DNA of 64,000 bases, taken from assembly GCA_963835375.1 (NCBI GenBank), contig CAWIGB010000025.1, forward strand, positions 25,138-89,137, read 5' to 3'. Every line of letters begins with the position of its first letter. Position 1 is the stretch's first letter. The translations under genes were made by a program, and so were the position numbers. Positions 17,592-25,576 of this stretch are shown here, in pieces. This DNA is from Salinisphaera sp963835375 (GTDB lineage Bacteria > Pseudomonadota > Gammaproteobacteria > Nevskiales > Salinisphaeraceae). The notes below the pieces were generated by a model that was not told the DNA's origin, did no database searches, and saw only the letters and a list, made by a program, of their open reading frames with translations.

Positions 17592-18114
17592 ATGCGAAGC
17601 CCGGACGCCGAGCAACCGTCACTGTTTTCGTATTCGCAGACGACCGATTTTGTACCCGCCGATCATCTGCTGCGCCGGATCCGGTCGCTGGTTGGTGCGA
17701 TACTGGAATCCATGGACCGCACTCTGACGGTCAGCACCTCACATACAGGCCGACCGGGCATCACCCCGGAGCGCCTGATCCGGGGCCTGCTGCTGCAGAT
17801 GCTGTACTCGGCCGCTTTGAGCGCCAGCTCGTCGAGCAGCGCCGCTACAACATGCTCTATCGCTGGTTCGTCGGCGTGTCACTGGATGATGCCGTCTGGG
17901 ATGGCGCGACGTTCACCAGGAAGCGCCAGCGTCGCCGGTTGTCCGAACAGCATTTCTGAGTGGACGGCACGTTGATCGACGCCTGGGCGTCGATGGGCAG
18001 CTATCGGCGCAAAAACGATGACGACGAGCCGACGAGCGGGCCGCCCGACTTCAAGGGCGAAGCCCGGCGAGCGGATGCCCAAGAATGTAAGATCGATCCC
18101 GATGCTTGGCTGTA
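17592..18114 (+). pseudogene. Degenerate DDE transposase (IS5/IS1182-like), truncated
   Basis: The start MRSPDAEQPSLFSYSQTTDF, DHLLRRIRSLVGAI and GRPGITPERLIRGLLLQMLYS are typical of a large IS transposase group. The frame shifts near 17810 to continue as FERQLVEQRRYNMLYRWFVGVSLDDAVWDG. It then meets TGA at 17957-17959 where Ser (TCA) is expected, and resumes as VDGTLIDAWASMGSYRRK up to DPDAWLY before stopping at 18117. The catalytic C-terminal half is missing. The IS5-family element at 18115-18955 abuts the broken end. This is an old, dead insertion sequence. Confidence 0.8.
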
Positions 18115-18178
18115 CTAGGGCATGTCGTCACGAGATATGCTTTAACGAGATGCTTGGAATGCGACGCGTTGCTGAGCT

Positions 18179-18652
18179 ATGTCGAACGCACAACACTGCC
18201 ACGATTTATCGGATCGCCAATGGGCGCCGATTGAGCCGCATCTGCCAGGCCGTGCGGGTCAATGGGGCGGCGTCGCTCATGATAATCGGCGGTTCGTCAA
18301 TGCGGTTCTCTGGGTTCTGCGAACTGGTGCGCCCTGGCGGGATCTGCCGCCATCATACGGCGACTGGAAAAATACGCATCGACGATTCTGCCGCTGGCGC
18401 GATCGCGGCATTTGGGAAGAGTTGCTTGATGTGTTGATCGATGAGCCTGACTACGAATGGCTGATGATCGATGCCAGCCATTGCAAAGTACAGGCGAGCG
18501 CGGCCGGTGCCGGGGGCGGCAACGACGGCGTCGGGCGCACAAAAGGGGGCTCAATACCAAGCTGCATCTGGCCGTGGATGCGCATGGTATGCCGCTCCGA
18601 ATCCTTGCAACAAAAGGTACCGAAGCAGATTGTGCACAAGCTGACGAATTGA
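18179..18652 (+). CDS. IS5-family transposase OrfA
   Basis: 157 codons. The protein opens MSNAQHCHDLSDRQWAPIEPHLPG and carries RRFVNAVLWVLRTGAPWRDLPPSYGDW, the DUF4096 helix-turn-helix part of IS427-type transposases, then the first catalytic Asp region LMIDASHCKVQ. A run ACAAAAGGGGG at 18539-18549 precedes the overlap with orfB. A -1 slip there fuses OrfA to OrfB to make the full DDE transposase. Residues after the slip site are out-of-frame tail. Confidence 0.85.
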   Translation: MSNAQHCHDLSDRQWAPIEPHLPGRAGQWGGVAHDNRRFVNAVLWVLRTGAPWRDLPPSYGDWKNTHRRFCRWRDRGIWEELLDVLIDEPDYEWLMIDASHCKVQASAAGAGGGNDGVGRTKGGSIPSCIWPWMRMVCRSESLQQKVPKQIVHKLTN

Positions 18653-18942
18653 TCGACGGATTCGAAGTCGAGCATTTAATCGCGGACAAGGGCTATGACA
18701 GCAACGCGATCGTGCAACAGGCCCAAGCGCAAGCCATGCAGGCTCAGATTCCATCCCGCGCTCCTCGCAAGACACCGCGTCCAATCGACGACGCGCTGTA
18801 TCGCCACCGGCATCTGGTTGAAAACGCATTCGAGACGCTTAAGCCATGGCGTGGCATCGCCACACGCTATGCCAAGCGACTCTCCTCGTTTCTGGCCCAA
18901 GCTCAGATCGCCTGCCTCTGCCTTTGGCTCAAAATTTCGTGA
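18457..18942 (+). CDS. IS5-family transposase OrfB (catalytic part)
   Basis: 161 codons in the -1 frame relative to OrfA. The meaningful part begins at about 18538 with RGLNTKLHLAVDAHGMPLRI and continues GTEADCAQADELIDG, LIADKGYDSNAIV (second catalytic Asp) and RHLVENAFETLKPWRGIATRYAK (catalytic Glu). It is probably made only as an OrfA-OrfB fusion by frameshifting at A-AAA-GGG around 18541-18547. The stop is 9 bp before the right inverted end. Confidence 0.85.
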   Translation: MADDRCQPLQSTGERGRCRGRQRRRRAHKRGLNTKLHLAVDAHGMPLRILATKGTEADCAQADELIDGFEVEHLIADKGYDSNAIVQQAQAQAMQAQIPSRAPRKTPRPIDDALYRHRHLVENAFETLKPWRGIATRYAKRLSSFLAQAQIACLCLWLKIS

Positions 18943-18951
18943 CGACATGCC

Positions 18952-19428
18952 CTAGTGGGGCGGTCTGAGGGGCACGATCCAGAGCTGATACAGACTGACC
19001 AGAATCATGACTGCCAGAGAGGTCACGAATGTGCCTCCGCCGATGATGACCTCATAGACGAAACTTTCGAAGTTATGGGTCAGGAACCAGCCAGCGACAT
19101 CGACGGGAAAAGCCACGAAGGGCAGCACACACCAGAAGGCACGCCAGCCGGCGCTAATCGATGAATGGATAAAGATATAGCCGATCACCCAGAACACCGG
19201 CAGCAGCCCCATCATGTGAATATGCGCCAGACCGATCAGGGTGTTTACACTCATCCCCGGCCCGTAATAGGCCTTGGCGATATCGTGGGGCGTGATGATA
19301 AAGCCGGTCTTTTCTATATGACTTACGTCGATATAGGAGAGCGCCATGAGCAGCGCCACGGAGGCAAACAGCAGCGCGGCCGTATTCAGGGCCTTGAATT
19401 CCAGTGGTTGTTCCGGAAGAGGTTTCAT
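18952..19428 (-). CDS. Conserved multi-pass membrane protein of unknown function
   Basis: A 158-residue protein with about four membrane helices, starting MKPLPEQPLEFKALNTAALLF. Several histidines lie in or near the helices (IGLAHIHMMGLLPVF, YIFIHSS, FLTHNF), which could bind haem or metal, but no family is recognised with confidence. ATG 19428 is chosen because AAGGA lies 7 bp upstream. It is the last gene of a minus-strand set behind a cytochrome c and a HiPIP, so a role in electron transfer is a guess from context. Its TAG stop lies in the CTAG border of the adjacent insertion sequence. Confidence 0.65.
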   Translation of the reverse strand: MKPLPEQPLEFKALNTAALLFASVALLMALSYIDVSHIEKTGFIITPHDIAKAYYGPGMSVNTLIGLAHIHMMGLLPVFWVIGYIFIHSSISAGWRAFWCVLPFVAFPVDVAGWFLTHNFESFVYEVIIGGGTFVTSLAVMILVSLYQLWIVPLRPPH

Positions 19429-19464
19429 GGACCATCCTTGTCGCACGACATCGGGGCGGCTGCA

Positions 19465-19857
19465 CTACTTCTTCTTGCTTGTAGCGCAGGAAGCATTCTG
19501 GACACTGGAGTAATAGGCGGCCAGCGCCTGCATCTGAGACTTGGACAGCCCGGACGCTATCCCATGCATGATCGCATTGTTGCGGTCGCCCTGTTTGAAA
19601 TGCTCCAGGGCCTGCACCAGGTACTGATAGTTCTGTCCGGCCAAATTCGGATACTGGCTATTCACGGCCATCCCGTTGCTACCATGACAGGCGGCGCACT
19701 GGCCTGAAATGGCCTGGCCGCTGCTAGCACTTGGATCCGCCGCGGCCAGGCTACTCAGCCCCAGCAGCACAGCAGGAAATGCGGACCACGCCAAGACCCG
19801 GAGCGCGGTCCGGACACCCATGGATCCATCATCGTTGCGCAACACAGTCAACGGCAT
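19465..19857 (-). CDS. Monohaem cytochrome c (c4/c5-like domain)
   Basis: A 130-residue secreted protein. The signal peptide covers about residues 14-40 (ending LSSLAAADPS). It has one haem-binding CAACH (Cys54, Cys57, His58) within AISGQCAACHGSNGMAV and a distal Met candidate in NNAIMHGIASGLSKSQMQALAAYYSSV, typical of class I cytochromes c. Start ATG 19857 has AAGGAG 6 bp upstream. It lies between a HiPIP gene and a membrane protein gene on the same strand, 36 bp from the latter. It probably shuttles electrons in the periplasm and depends on the ccm genes in the same block. Confidence 0.87.
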   Translation of the reverse strand: MPLTVLRNDDGSMGVRTALRVLAWSAFPAVLLGLSSLAAADPSASSGQAISGQCAACHGSNGMAVNSQYPNLAGQNYQYLVQALEHFKQGDRNNAIMHGIASGLSKSQMQALAAYYSSVQNASCATSKKK

Positions 19858-20057
19858 GACAAGCTCCTTGGGCACCGTCAAACGAAGGCGGGCCAGTTGG
19901 GCCGCCATATATCGAAAGCGCCGGCCGGAACGTGGTCCCTGCGGCATGACGCGCTTGCCTCCGCAAGCAGCGTCATCCCAGTTTCTTTCCTCGGCCCATT
20001 TCCGGCCTATGCCAACCATTCCACCATGAGCACAGCGGCATTAGAGATATCCTGGCG

Positions 20058-20390
20058 TCAATTACTTGTGGGGGCCCAGGCAGAACACCATCCATTCGGG
20101 CTCACCTTACCCGCGACCACCTTGCAGTGTCCCATGGCATTGGCGCTGGACCCGGGGATGTACAGGCTGCAGTTGCTGCATTTCTGGTTTCCCTTGGGCG
20201 TATCTTGATACTGGAGCGCGGATTTCGGCGTCTGTCCATAAGCTGGATGCGCCTGAGCTTGTCGTGACGCGAACCACACGGGAATCGCGACGACACCGGC
20301 GGCCATCCCGCCGGCCTGCTTGAGGAAATCGCGGCGGCTGCTCGCGCCCGAAAGTGCGTCCGGGGATTGTTTCCGTTCTTTTGACTTCAT
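20058..20390 (-). CDS. High-potential iron-sulfur protein (HiPIP), Tat-exported
   Basis: 110 residues. A Tat signal peptide contains SRRDFLKQAGG (Arg19-Arg20). The mature part has the four cysteines of a HiPIP [4Fe-4S] cluster in the order C-x2-C-x15-C-x12-C (KCSNCSLYIP, MGHCKVV, NGWCSAW). HiPIPs are periplasmic one-electron carriers; in Acidithiobacillus the HiPIP Iro has been linked to Fe(II) oxidation. Start ATG 20390 has GAGGAAG about 9 bp upstream. It is divergent from the Cyc2-like gene, and the 267-bp gap holds a perfect FNR/Anr box. Confidence 0.92.
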   Translation of the reverse strand: MKSKERKQSPDALSGASSRRDFLKQAGGMAAGVVAIPVWFASRQAQAHPAYGQTPKSALQYQDTPKGNQKCSNCSLYIPGSSANAMGHCKVVAGKVSPNGWCSAWAPTSN

Positions 20391-20534
20391 CGTGTTCTTC
20401 CTCGCCTGCCTGTTGTCATGCATAAGCCATAACGCCCGCATTCTGGTCCCGAGTCGGGAGATGAACAGGTCATTTAAGTCCTGCCTGCCCATGTCGCGAG
20501 TTACATGATCGTAGGTCCACAAAAACCGAGACTG

Positions 20535-20548
20535 TTGATCTATATCAA
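20535..20548. promoter_or_regulatory. Perfect FNR/Anr box between the HiPIP and Cyc2-like genes
   Basis: TTGATCTATATCAA matches the FNR/Anr consensus TTGAT-N4-ATCAA exactly. It lies 110 bp before the Cyc2-like start and 145 bp before the HiPIP start. It could activate either or both genes under low oxygen. Because it is palindromic, the strand is not determined. Confidence 0.75.
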
Positions 20549-20657
20549 ATTCCGCGTGGTGGCGAAGACCTATGGTTTGAGACATGCCCTGATGGCCTTG
20601 GTCCCGTCAGATAGGGGTATGGGGCTAAAACGAAGAATAAAATTCAAGGAGATGGCC

Positions 20658-22013
20658 ATGTACCGGCAAAAGAGTGCGGGAATCTATTATTGGGGTATTT
20701 TAGTCTTGGTCGGCCTGACCCTTAACGTGCTGTTTTCGCCTCAGGCTGCGGCGGTGCCTTCGTTTTCGCGACAGACGGGCCAGGCGTGCGCCGCTTGCCA
20801 TACCTCCTATCCGGGGCTGACGCCTTATGGTCGGCAGTTCAAACTCTCTGGCTACCAGATAAGCACCCTCAAACAGGTCAAGAGCAAAGCCAGCGATTCG
20901 TCCCCCGGCATGTCGATCAATCGGATACCCAATCTGTCCGTGATTCTTCAGGCGGGCGAGGCCTATCTGAACAAGCGGGTATCCGGCACCCAGAATCCCA
21001 ACGCCGACTTTCCGAAGGAACTCGGATTTTATTACGCGGGCAAGGTCGCGCCCCATCTGGGCACATTCCTGCAGGCCACGTATGACTCGGGCGGTAGCTT
21101 CGGAATTGATATGAGCGACATGCGCTACGCGCGCTACGCCAAGCTGTTTTCCAAGTCCACACTCTGGGGGTTGGATATCAATAATGGGCCGACCTTTGAG
21201 GACCCTTGGAACAGCACCCCGGGCTATGGTTGGCCCTATGTTGAAAACGATGCCGCGGTCGGGCCGACTATAGGGCCGTTCATATCCAGCGAAGCGGTCC
21301 AGACCAACGTCATCGGTGCTGGCGCCTACCAGTACTGGAACAATCTCCTGTATGCCTATGTCGGGGTCTACCAGGCCGCCCCGCAGGGCAACACACCGGC
21401 GAACTGGAACAACGGCGCCACCATCAGCGGGGCTGCGCCGTATTACCGGATCGCCTTCACCCCTACCCCCAATTTGGAAATCGGCTCATTCGGCTTATTC
21501 ACCGATTTTCACCCGCATAACGTCAACAGCGGCAAGGATCGCTACACCGACATCGGTCTGGATACCCAGTACCAGCTGTATCCCAACCAAAACAACATCC
21601 TGACGTTCCATGCAAGTTACATCTACGAGAAGCACAGCAATATTAGTCGGACCATGGGGTCGGGCTATACTGGATCCGATTCGCTCACGACCAATTTCTA
21701 CAACCTCGACGGCAACTGGTATTACAAGCACCGCTATGGTCTCGGCCTAGGCTTCTTCTATACCCAAGGTGACAGCAGCCCTTATTACCAAGACGTCTAC
21801 GGCAACAGTAGCGATGGATTCAAGACCAATACCCGGCCCAATACCAATGGCGAGATAGCGCAACTGGATTACTTCCCCTACCAGAACGTGCGCTTATCGA
21901 TGCAGTACATCGCCTACAACAAGTTCAACGGATCGTCCAGCAACTACAATGGGCAAGGGCGCAGTGCCTCGGACAACAACACATGGCTGCTGAACGCCCT
22001 GTTCGGCTTCTAG
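20658..22013 (+). CDS. Cyc2-like fused monohaem cytochrome-porin
   Basis: A 451-residue protein with a signal peptide (about 1-32, ending SPQAAA). It starts PSFSRQTGQACAACHTSYPGL followed by TPYGRQFKLSGY: a single haem site (Cys44, Cys47, His48) in the N-terminal motif shared by Cyc2 and other fused cytochrome-porins. The remaining 380 residues are aromatic, Gly/Asn-rich, lack hydrophobic helices and end in Phe, as expected for an outer-membrane beta-barrel. Cyc2 of Fe(II) oxidisers takes electrons from outside the cell through haem in the barrel. Length (Cyc2 is about 480) and layout agree, but the CAACHTSYP form also occurs in relatives of untested function. ATG 20658 fits AAGGA at 20646-20650. 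HiPIP and cytochrome c genes lie divergent to it. Confidence 0.8.
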   Translation: MYRQKSAGIYYWGILVLVGLTLNVLFSPQAAAVPSFSRQTGQACAACHTSYPGLTPYGRQFKLSGYQISTLKQVKSKASDSSPGMSINRIPNLSVILQAGEAYLNKRVSGTQNPNADFPKELGFYYAGKVAPHLGTFLQATYDSGGSFGIDMSDMRYARYAKLFSKSTLWGLDINNGPTFEDPWNSTPGYGWPYVENDAAVGPTIGPFISSEAVQTNVIGAGAYQYWNNLLYAYVGVYQAAPQGNTPANWNNGATISGAAPYYRIAFTPTPNLEIGSFGLFTDFHPHNVNSGKDRYTDIGLDTQYQLYPNQNNILTFHASYIYEKHSNISRTMGSGYTGSDSLTTNFYNLDGNWYYKHRYGLGLGFFYTQGDSSPYYQDVYGNSSDGFKTNTRPNTNGEIAQLDYFPYQNVRLSMQYIAYNKFNGSSSNYNGQGRSASDNNTWLLNALFGF

Positions 22014-22104
22014 ATCCATCCAGGTCGCAGGCGATCGCTGCTCCGTGCCAGGCTCCGCTCGGAGCGGCGGATCCGACACGTCAACCCCGTTTGATGGCCA
22101 ATCC

Positions 22105-23088
22105 ATGATGCTCATGAATGCTGTATTTCGTTGCAGTGCACTGCTTTTTTCGTTGTCCCTGCTGAGCGCCTGCAGCACTCTCCATACACCAACGGAACAG
22201 AGTGCGGAGACTGACAATGCGGCTATGTCGCCCGCCGGTTCGGCACTGTGGCAGTCGGGTATTCAGTTCGTCGTGCTCCAGCCCAAACCTTCCGACACGC
22301 CTGCCAACCAACAGCCACAAGCGTTCAGCGCGGATCAGGTTCGCGCGATACTCGACAGTCTCCGCGTCAGCAAAGACGGGGAGGACGACTCACGCCCGGT
22401 GTTCACTTCCACAGCGCTCGCGGCATTGTCTCCGGCTCTCGCAAAAGGCCTTGCAAAGGCCGGGCCGGACCAGGACATAGCCTTTGCGGTCACTACGCGC
22501 GCGCAATCCAATCAGCACCAGATGTTGTTGATCGACGTCCGTGAACCATTGCTCACGACCGGCTTGGTTTTCTACCGCGAGGGTCGTCTGAATCTGATAT
22601 TCGGCAAAATGCACACTACTTTTGAAGCGCATTATCTGAACACCGGCCAGCCACCACCAACGCCGGCGGGCCAGCGATCACGGCGTATCCAGAACGGGTG
22701 GCAAATCACCGGAGAAGCTGGTTTAACCTACCCACGGCCTGATCGACACGACTGGGTCAGTATGCCCGTATCCTCGGCAACTCCCGCAACTCCCGCAACT
22801 CCCGCAACTCCCGCAACTCCCGCACCCACTCCCGCAACTCCCGCAACTCCCGCAACTCCCGCAACTCCCGCAACTCCCGCAACTCCCGCAACTCCCGCAA
22901 CTCCCGCAACTCCGGCACACCCTGCATCCAACCACAGCGGGCAGACCCCCGAGCCTGGCACAACGTTCGACAGACGCTACCAGGACATCGCTCAGCGGCT
23001 TCGAGTGGTCGACAAGCTGCACGCAAAGGGGCTGATTACCGATCAGGAGTACCGCGACAAACGCCGACAGATACTGAAGGGGCTGTGA
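22105..23088 (+). CDS. Lipoprotein with a Thr-Pro-Ala repeat and a C-terminal SHOCT-like segment
   Basis: A 327-residue protein. The lipoprotein signal peptide ends in the lipobox LLSAC. A globular region of about 180 residues follows (QSGIQFVVLQPKP, FSADQVRAILDSLRV, GLVFYREGRLNLIFGKMH). Next is a low-complexity stretch of about 15 Ala-Thr-Pro units (roughly residues 225-270). The end, RYQDIAQRLRVVDKLHAKGLITDQEYRDKRRQIL, resembles a SHOCT domain. The Pro-rich stretch could span periplasm or envelope as an extended linker. ATG 22105 or 22114 can start. It lies 91 bp behind the Cyc2-like gene on the same strand, so it may belong to the same unit. The function is unknown. Confidence 0.7.
   Translation: MMLMNAVFRCSALLFSLSLLSACSTLHTPTEQSAETDNAAMSPAGSALWQSGIQFVVLQPKPSDTPANQQPQAFSADQVRAILDSLRVSKDGEDDSRPVFTSTALAALSPALAKGLAKAGPDQDIAFAVTTRAQSNQHQMLLIDVREPLLTTGLVFYREGRLNLIFGKMHTTFEAHYLNTGQPPPTPAGQRSRRIQNGWQITGEAGLTYPRPDRHDWVSMPVSSATPATPATPATPATPAPTPATPATPATPATPATPATPATPATPATPAHPASNHSGQTPEPGTTFDRRYQDIAQRLRVVDKLHAKGLITDQEYRDKRRQILKGL
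22777..22914 (+). repeat. 9-bp tandem repeat (GCAACTCCC) inside the lipoprotein gene
   Basis: About 15 nearly perfect copies of GCAACTCCC, broken once by a 12-bp variant unit (GCACCCACTCCC) near 22821. Each unit encodes Ala-Thr-Pro, so changes in copy number keep the frame and only alter linker length. Such arrays are prone to slippage. Confidence 0.9.
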
Positions 23089-23291
23089 AGTCATTTACGG
23101 ACTTCTTAACACCCTCAGGTCCGGTCGGCCGCGTGCGGACGGCAAGCTGCTAGAATTCGGCCAACGCGTGCCCGGCTGGCGAGATTCGTTGATATATGGG
23201 AGTTAAAAATTCCTTGGCCGAACGGCCATGCCGGGTCGAATCTGGCTCTGGGCAGCAGCGATTATCCATTTCTTCGTGATGCTGTTCGTCC

Positions 23292-23927
23292 ATGATATCG
23301 ACCCGCCTCGACATCATTGATCTCACCTGCGGCCGCGGCGAACGTGCCTTGTTTAGCAGGCTTAACGTATGCCTCAAGGCCGGCGAGGTCGGGCGCGTGC
23401 TCGGGGAAAACGGTAGCGGCAAGACCACGCTGTTGCGTACGGTTGCGGGTTTGTATCAACCGATGGCGGGGCGGATCCGATGGCGCGCGCCAGCCCGGCC
23501 AGATGGTGAACCCACCTTGTTGCGCGATGATCTGTGTTTCGTCGGCCATGATAATGCGCTGAACTCGGCGCTAACCCCGGTGGAAAACTTGTCGATGCTG
23601 ATGCACCTCTCGGGTCGCGGCGTGAGCCGCCGCGTCGTCGAGGCCACGCTGAGCGAACTGGGTCTGGAGCGTGTGGGGCGGCGCCCATGCGGGCGATTGT
23701 CCGCAGGCCAGCGCCGGCGAGTATCGCTGGCACGACTCTGGATGAGTGACGCCCCCTTGTGGTTGCTGGACGAACCTGCCTCGGCTCTGGACGGACACGC
23801 ACGAACGGTACTCGCAGCGCGTATTGCGGCCCATGCAAAGGCTGGCGGCGTCGTGTTGTTCACCACACATGAAGGGCTGCCGCTGCCGAACGTTGAACCG
23901 CGCACGATTGATCTTCCGGCATGCTAG
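23292..23927 (+). CDS. ccmA: Haem exporter ATP-binding protein CcmA
   Basis: A 211-residue ABC ATPase of normal CcmA length with Walker A GENGSGKTTLLRTVAGL, signature LSAGQRRRVSLARLW and Walker B LWLLDEPASALD. CcmA with CcmB, CcmC and CcmD forms the ATP-driven complex that releases holo-CcmE in System I cytochrome c maturation. It is the first gene of a full ccmABCDEFGHI set and overlaps ccmB by 7 bp. The product's targets are the cytochromes encoded on both sides. Confidence 0.94.
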   Translation: MISTRLDIIDLTCGRGERALFSRLNVCLKAGEVGRVLGENGSGKTTLLRTVAGLYQPMAGRIRWRAPARPDGEPTLLRDDLCFVGHDNALNSALTPVENLSMLMHLSGRGVSRRVVEATLSELGLERVGRRPCGRLSAGQRRRVSLARLWMSDAPLWLLDEPASALDGHARTVLAARIAAHAKAGGVVLFTTHEGLPLPNVEPRTIDLPAC

Positions 23928-24589
23928 CGTTGTTCTGGGCGGTACTCCGGCGTGACCTGCTGCTGGCGTTCCGACAGCGCGGGGTGCTCGTGCATCACCT
24001 GATGTTCTTCCTTCTGGTCGTTGCCCTGTTTCCACTCGGTACGGCGGCCGACCAGAGCGTGCTGGTCGCGGTGTCTCCCGCGCTGATCTGGATGGCAGTG
24101 CTGCTGGCGGCTCTGTTGTCTTTACAGCGGTTGTTCCGGCCGGATTACGAAGACGGCACGCTGGAGCAGTATCTATTATCGCCGGAGCCGCTCGCCCTGA
24201 TCGCGTTGGCCAAGGTGACGGCCTACTGGCTGTCCAGTGGCCTTGTCTTCGTCATCGCGTCGCCCCTGCTGATATTGCTGCTGGGGGTGCCACCGCGGGC
24301 AGTGGGCGTGATGATGGCCAGCCTGGCGCTGGGTACCCCCACACTGGGATTGATCGGTGCGATTGGCACGGCGCTGACGCTAAGTCTGCCGCGCGCAGGT
24401 GTGCTGCTCAGTCTGCTGATCTTTCCGCTCTATGTGCCGATTCTCATTTTCGGGGCCGGGGCGATGCGCGCGGCCATCAGCGGCCTGCCATACGCCGGTG
24501 CGCTGGACCTATTGGGGGCGCTGCTGGCGCTGGGCATTATCGGCGCCCCGTGGGCGATCGCGGCGGCCCTGCGCATCAGTCTGGAGTAG
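23921..24589 (+). CDS. ccmB: Haem exporter membrane protein CcmB
   Basis: 222 residues with about six membrane helices. CcmB signatures are FWAVLRRDLLLAFRQRG, FFLLVVALFPLGTAAD, LQRLFRPDYEDGTLEQYLLSPEPL and IFPLYVPILIFGAGAM. It is the membrane partner of CcmA. Its ATG overlaps the ccmA end, indicating translational coupling. A 192-bp gap follows before ccmC. Confidence 0.95.
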   Translation: MLALFWAVLRRDLLLAFRQRGVLVHHLMFFLLVVALFPLGTAADQSVLVAVSPALIWMAVLLAALLSLQRLFRPDYEDGTLEQYLLSPEPLALIALAKVTAYWLSSGLVFVIASPLLILLLGVPPRAVGVMMASLALGTPTLGLIGAIGTALTLSLPRAGVLLSLLIFPLYVPILIFGAGAMRAAISGLPYAGALDLLGALLALGIIGAPWAIAAALRISLE

Positions 24590-24781
24590 AGATCAAACAG
24601 GTTGTTACCTTGTCCTACCCTTGCGATCGAGTATCGTGCTTGCAGGAAGGTTTCGGACACACGGGCTTGAAAAACGAGGAGATAGTGCGTTTCGCGTGCT
24701 TACAAACATGAACAAGAAACCCGCCTGCAAACGCGTTGTCCTGAGCGCGTCTACGGATTAACTGGTGTCGGGAGTCTGAGA

Positions 24782-25537
24782 TTGGCGAAGTCGGCTTTCA
24801 TGCGCTGGTTCCACCGGTTCGGTTCGCTGCCGTATTTCTACCGGATGAGCCGCCCGTTGGCATGGTGGTTTGCGGTACCCGGTCTGTTGCTGGCGGGCTA
24901 CGGCATATTCGCCGGGCTGGCCTTGGTGCCGCCGGATTATCAACAGGGCGATGCCTTTCGCATTATCTATATCCATGTGCCCAGCGCCTGGCTGTCGCTG
25001 TTCGGCTATACCGCAATGGCCGCCGCCGGATTCGTGACGCTGGTCTGGCGGCTGAAACTGGCCGAGATTTTCATCGTTGCGGCCGCGCCCGTCGGAGCGA
25101 GTTTCACCTTTCTGGCATTGGTCACAGGCTCGATATGGGGCAAGCCGATGTGGGGCACCTGGTGGGTTTGGGATGCGCGTCTGACTTCCGAACTGATTCT
25201 GTTGTTTCTGTATCTGGGCGTGCTTGCGCTGCATAGCGCGATCGAGTCACCGCGTACAGCGGCGCGGGCCTGTGCTCTGCTGTCGCTGGTGGGCGTGATC
25301 AATGTGCCGATCATTCATTACTCGGTGGACTGGTGGAATACGCTCCATCAGGGATCGACGGTGAATCTGTTGGGCCATTCCCATATGGAAACCAATATGC
25401 TGGTGCCGCTGTTGCTCGGGGCGCTGGGGTTCACTTTCATATTCGGCTGGCTGACGCTTTGGGGCATGCGTGTGCAATTGCTATGGCGTGAGCGCCGCAG
25501 TCGCTGGGTCGGGCGCATGCTCGAGGCCGAAGATTGA
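24782..25537 (+). CDS. ccmC: Haem-handling protein CcmC
   Basis: 251 residues with six membrane helices and the periplasmic tryptophan-rich WWD motif, here GKPMWGTWWVWDARLTSELILLF. Histidines in IIYIHVPSAWLSLF and NVPIIHYSVDWWN are expected haem ligands. CcmC transfers haem to CcmE. The start is TTG 24782 or ATG 24800; the latter drops six residues. A 211-bp gap after the stop contains an FNR box and separates ccmABC from ccmDEFGHI. Confidence 0.95.
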   Translation: MAKSAFMRWFHRFGSLPYFYRMSRPLAWWFAVPGLLLAGYGIFAGLALVPPDYQQGDAFRIIYIHVPSAWLSLFGYTAMAAAGFVTLVWRLKLAEIFIVAAAPVGASFTFLALVTGSIWGKPMWGTWWVWDARLTSELILLFLYLGVLALHSAIESPRTAARACALLSLVGVINVPIIHYSVDWWNTLHQGSTVNLLGHSHMETNMLVPLLLGALGFTFIFGWLTLWGMRVQLLWRERRSRWVGRMLEAED

Positions 25538-25576
25538 CGGTTCACTCAGCGTTCGTGACAGGTGCGCGGTTGACAG

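Larger units (their letters stand above)
18115..18955 (+). mobile_element. IS5-family (IS427-like) insertion sequence with CTAG target duplication
   Basis: The 833-bp element (18119-18951) has inverted ends: GGCATGTCGTCACGA on the left and its exact reverse complement on the right. It is flanked by CTAG at 18115-18118 and 18952-18955, consistent with a 4-bp target duplication. It carries overlapping orfA and orfB joined by a putative -1 frameshift. Size, ends and two-frame transposase fit the IS427 group. The ends are perfect and both frames are open, so it may still be active. Its right CTAG supplies the stop codon of the neighbouring minus-strand membrane protein gene. Confidence 0.88.

Noticed and set aside
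22723..23094. Long minus-strand frames of Cys/Gly/Ser or Arg/Glu/Leu repeats opposite the lipoprotein
   Set aside because: They are the antisense translation of the 9-bp tandem array; the plus-strand lipoprotein has the signal peptide and the domain.
23228..23320. A 30-codon frame before ccmA (starting MPGRIWLWAAAIIHFF) with one hydrophobic segment
   Set aside because: It overlaps the ccmA start, has no clear ribosome-binding site and matches no family I know.
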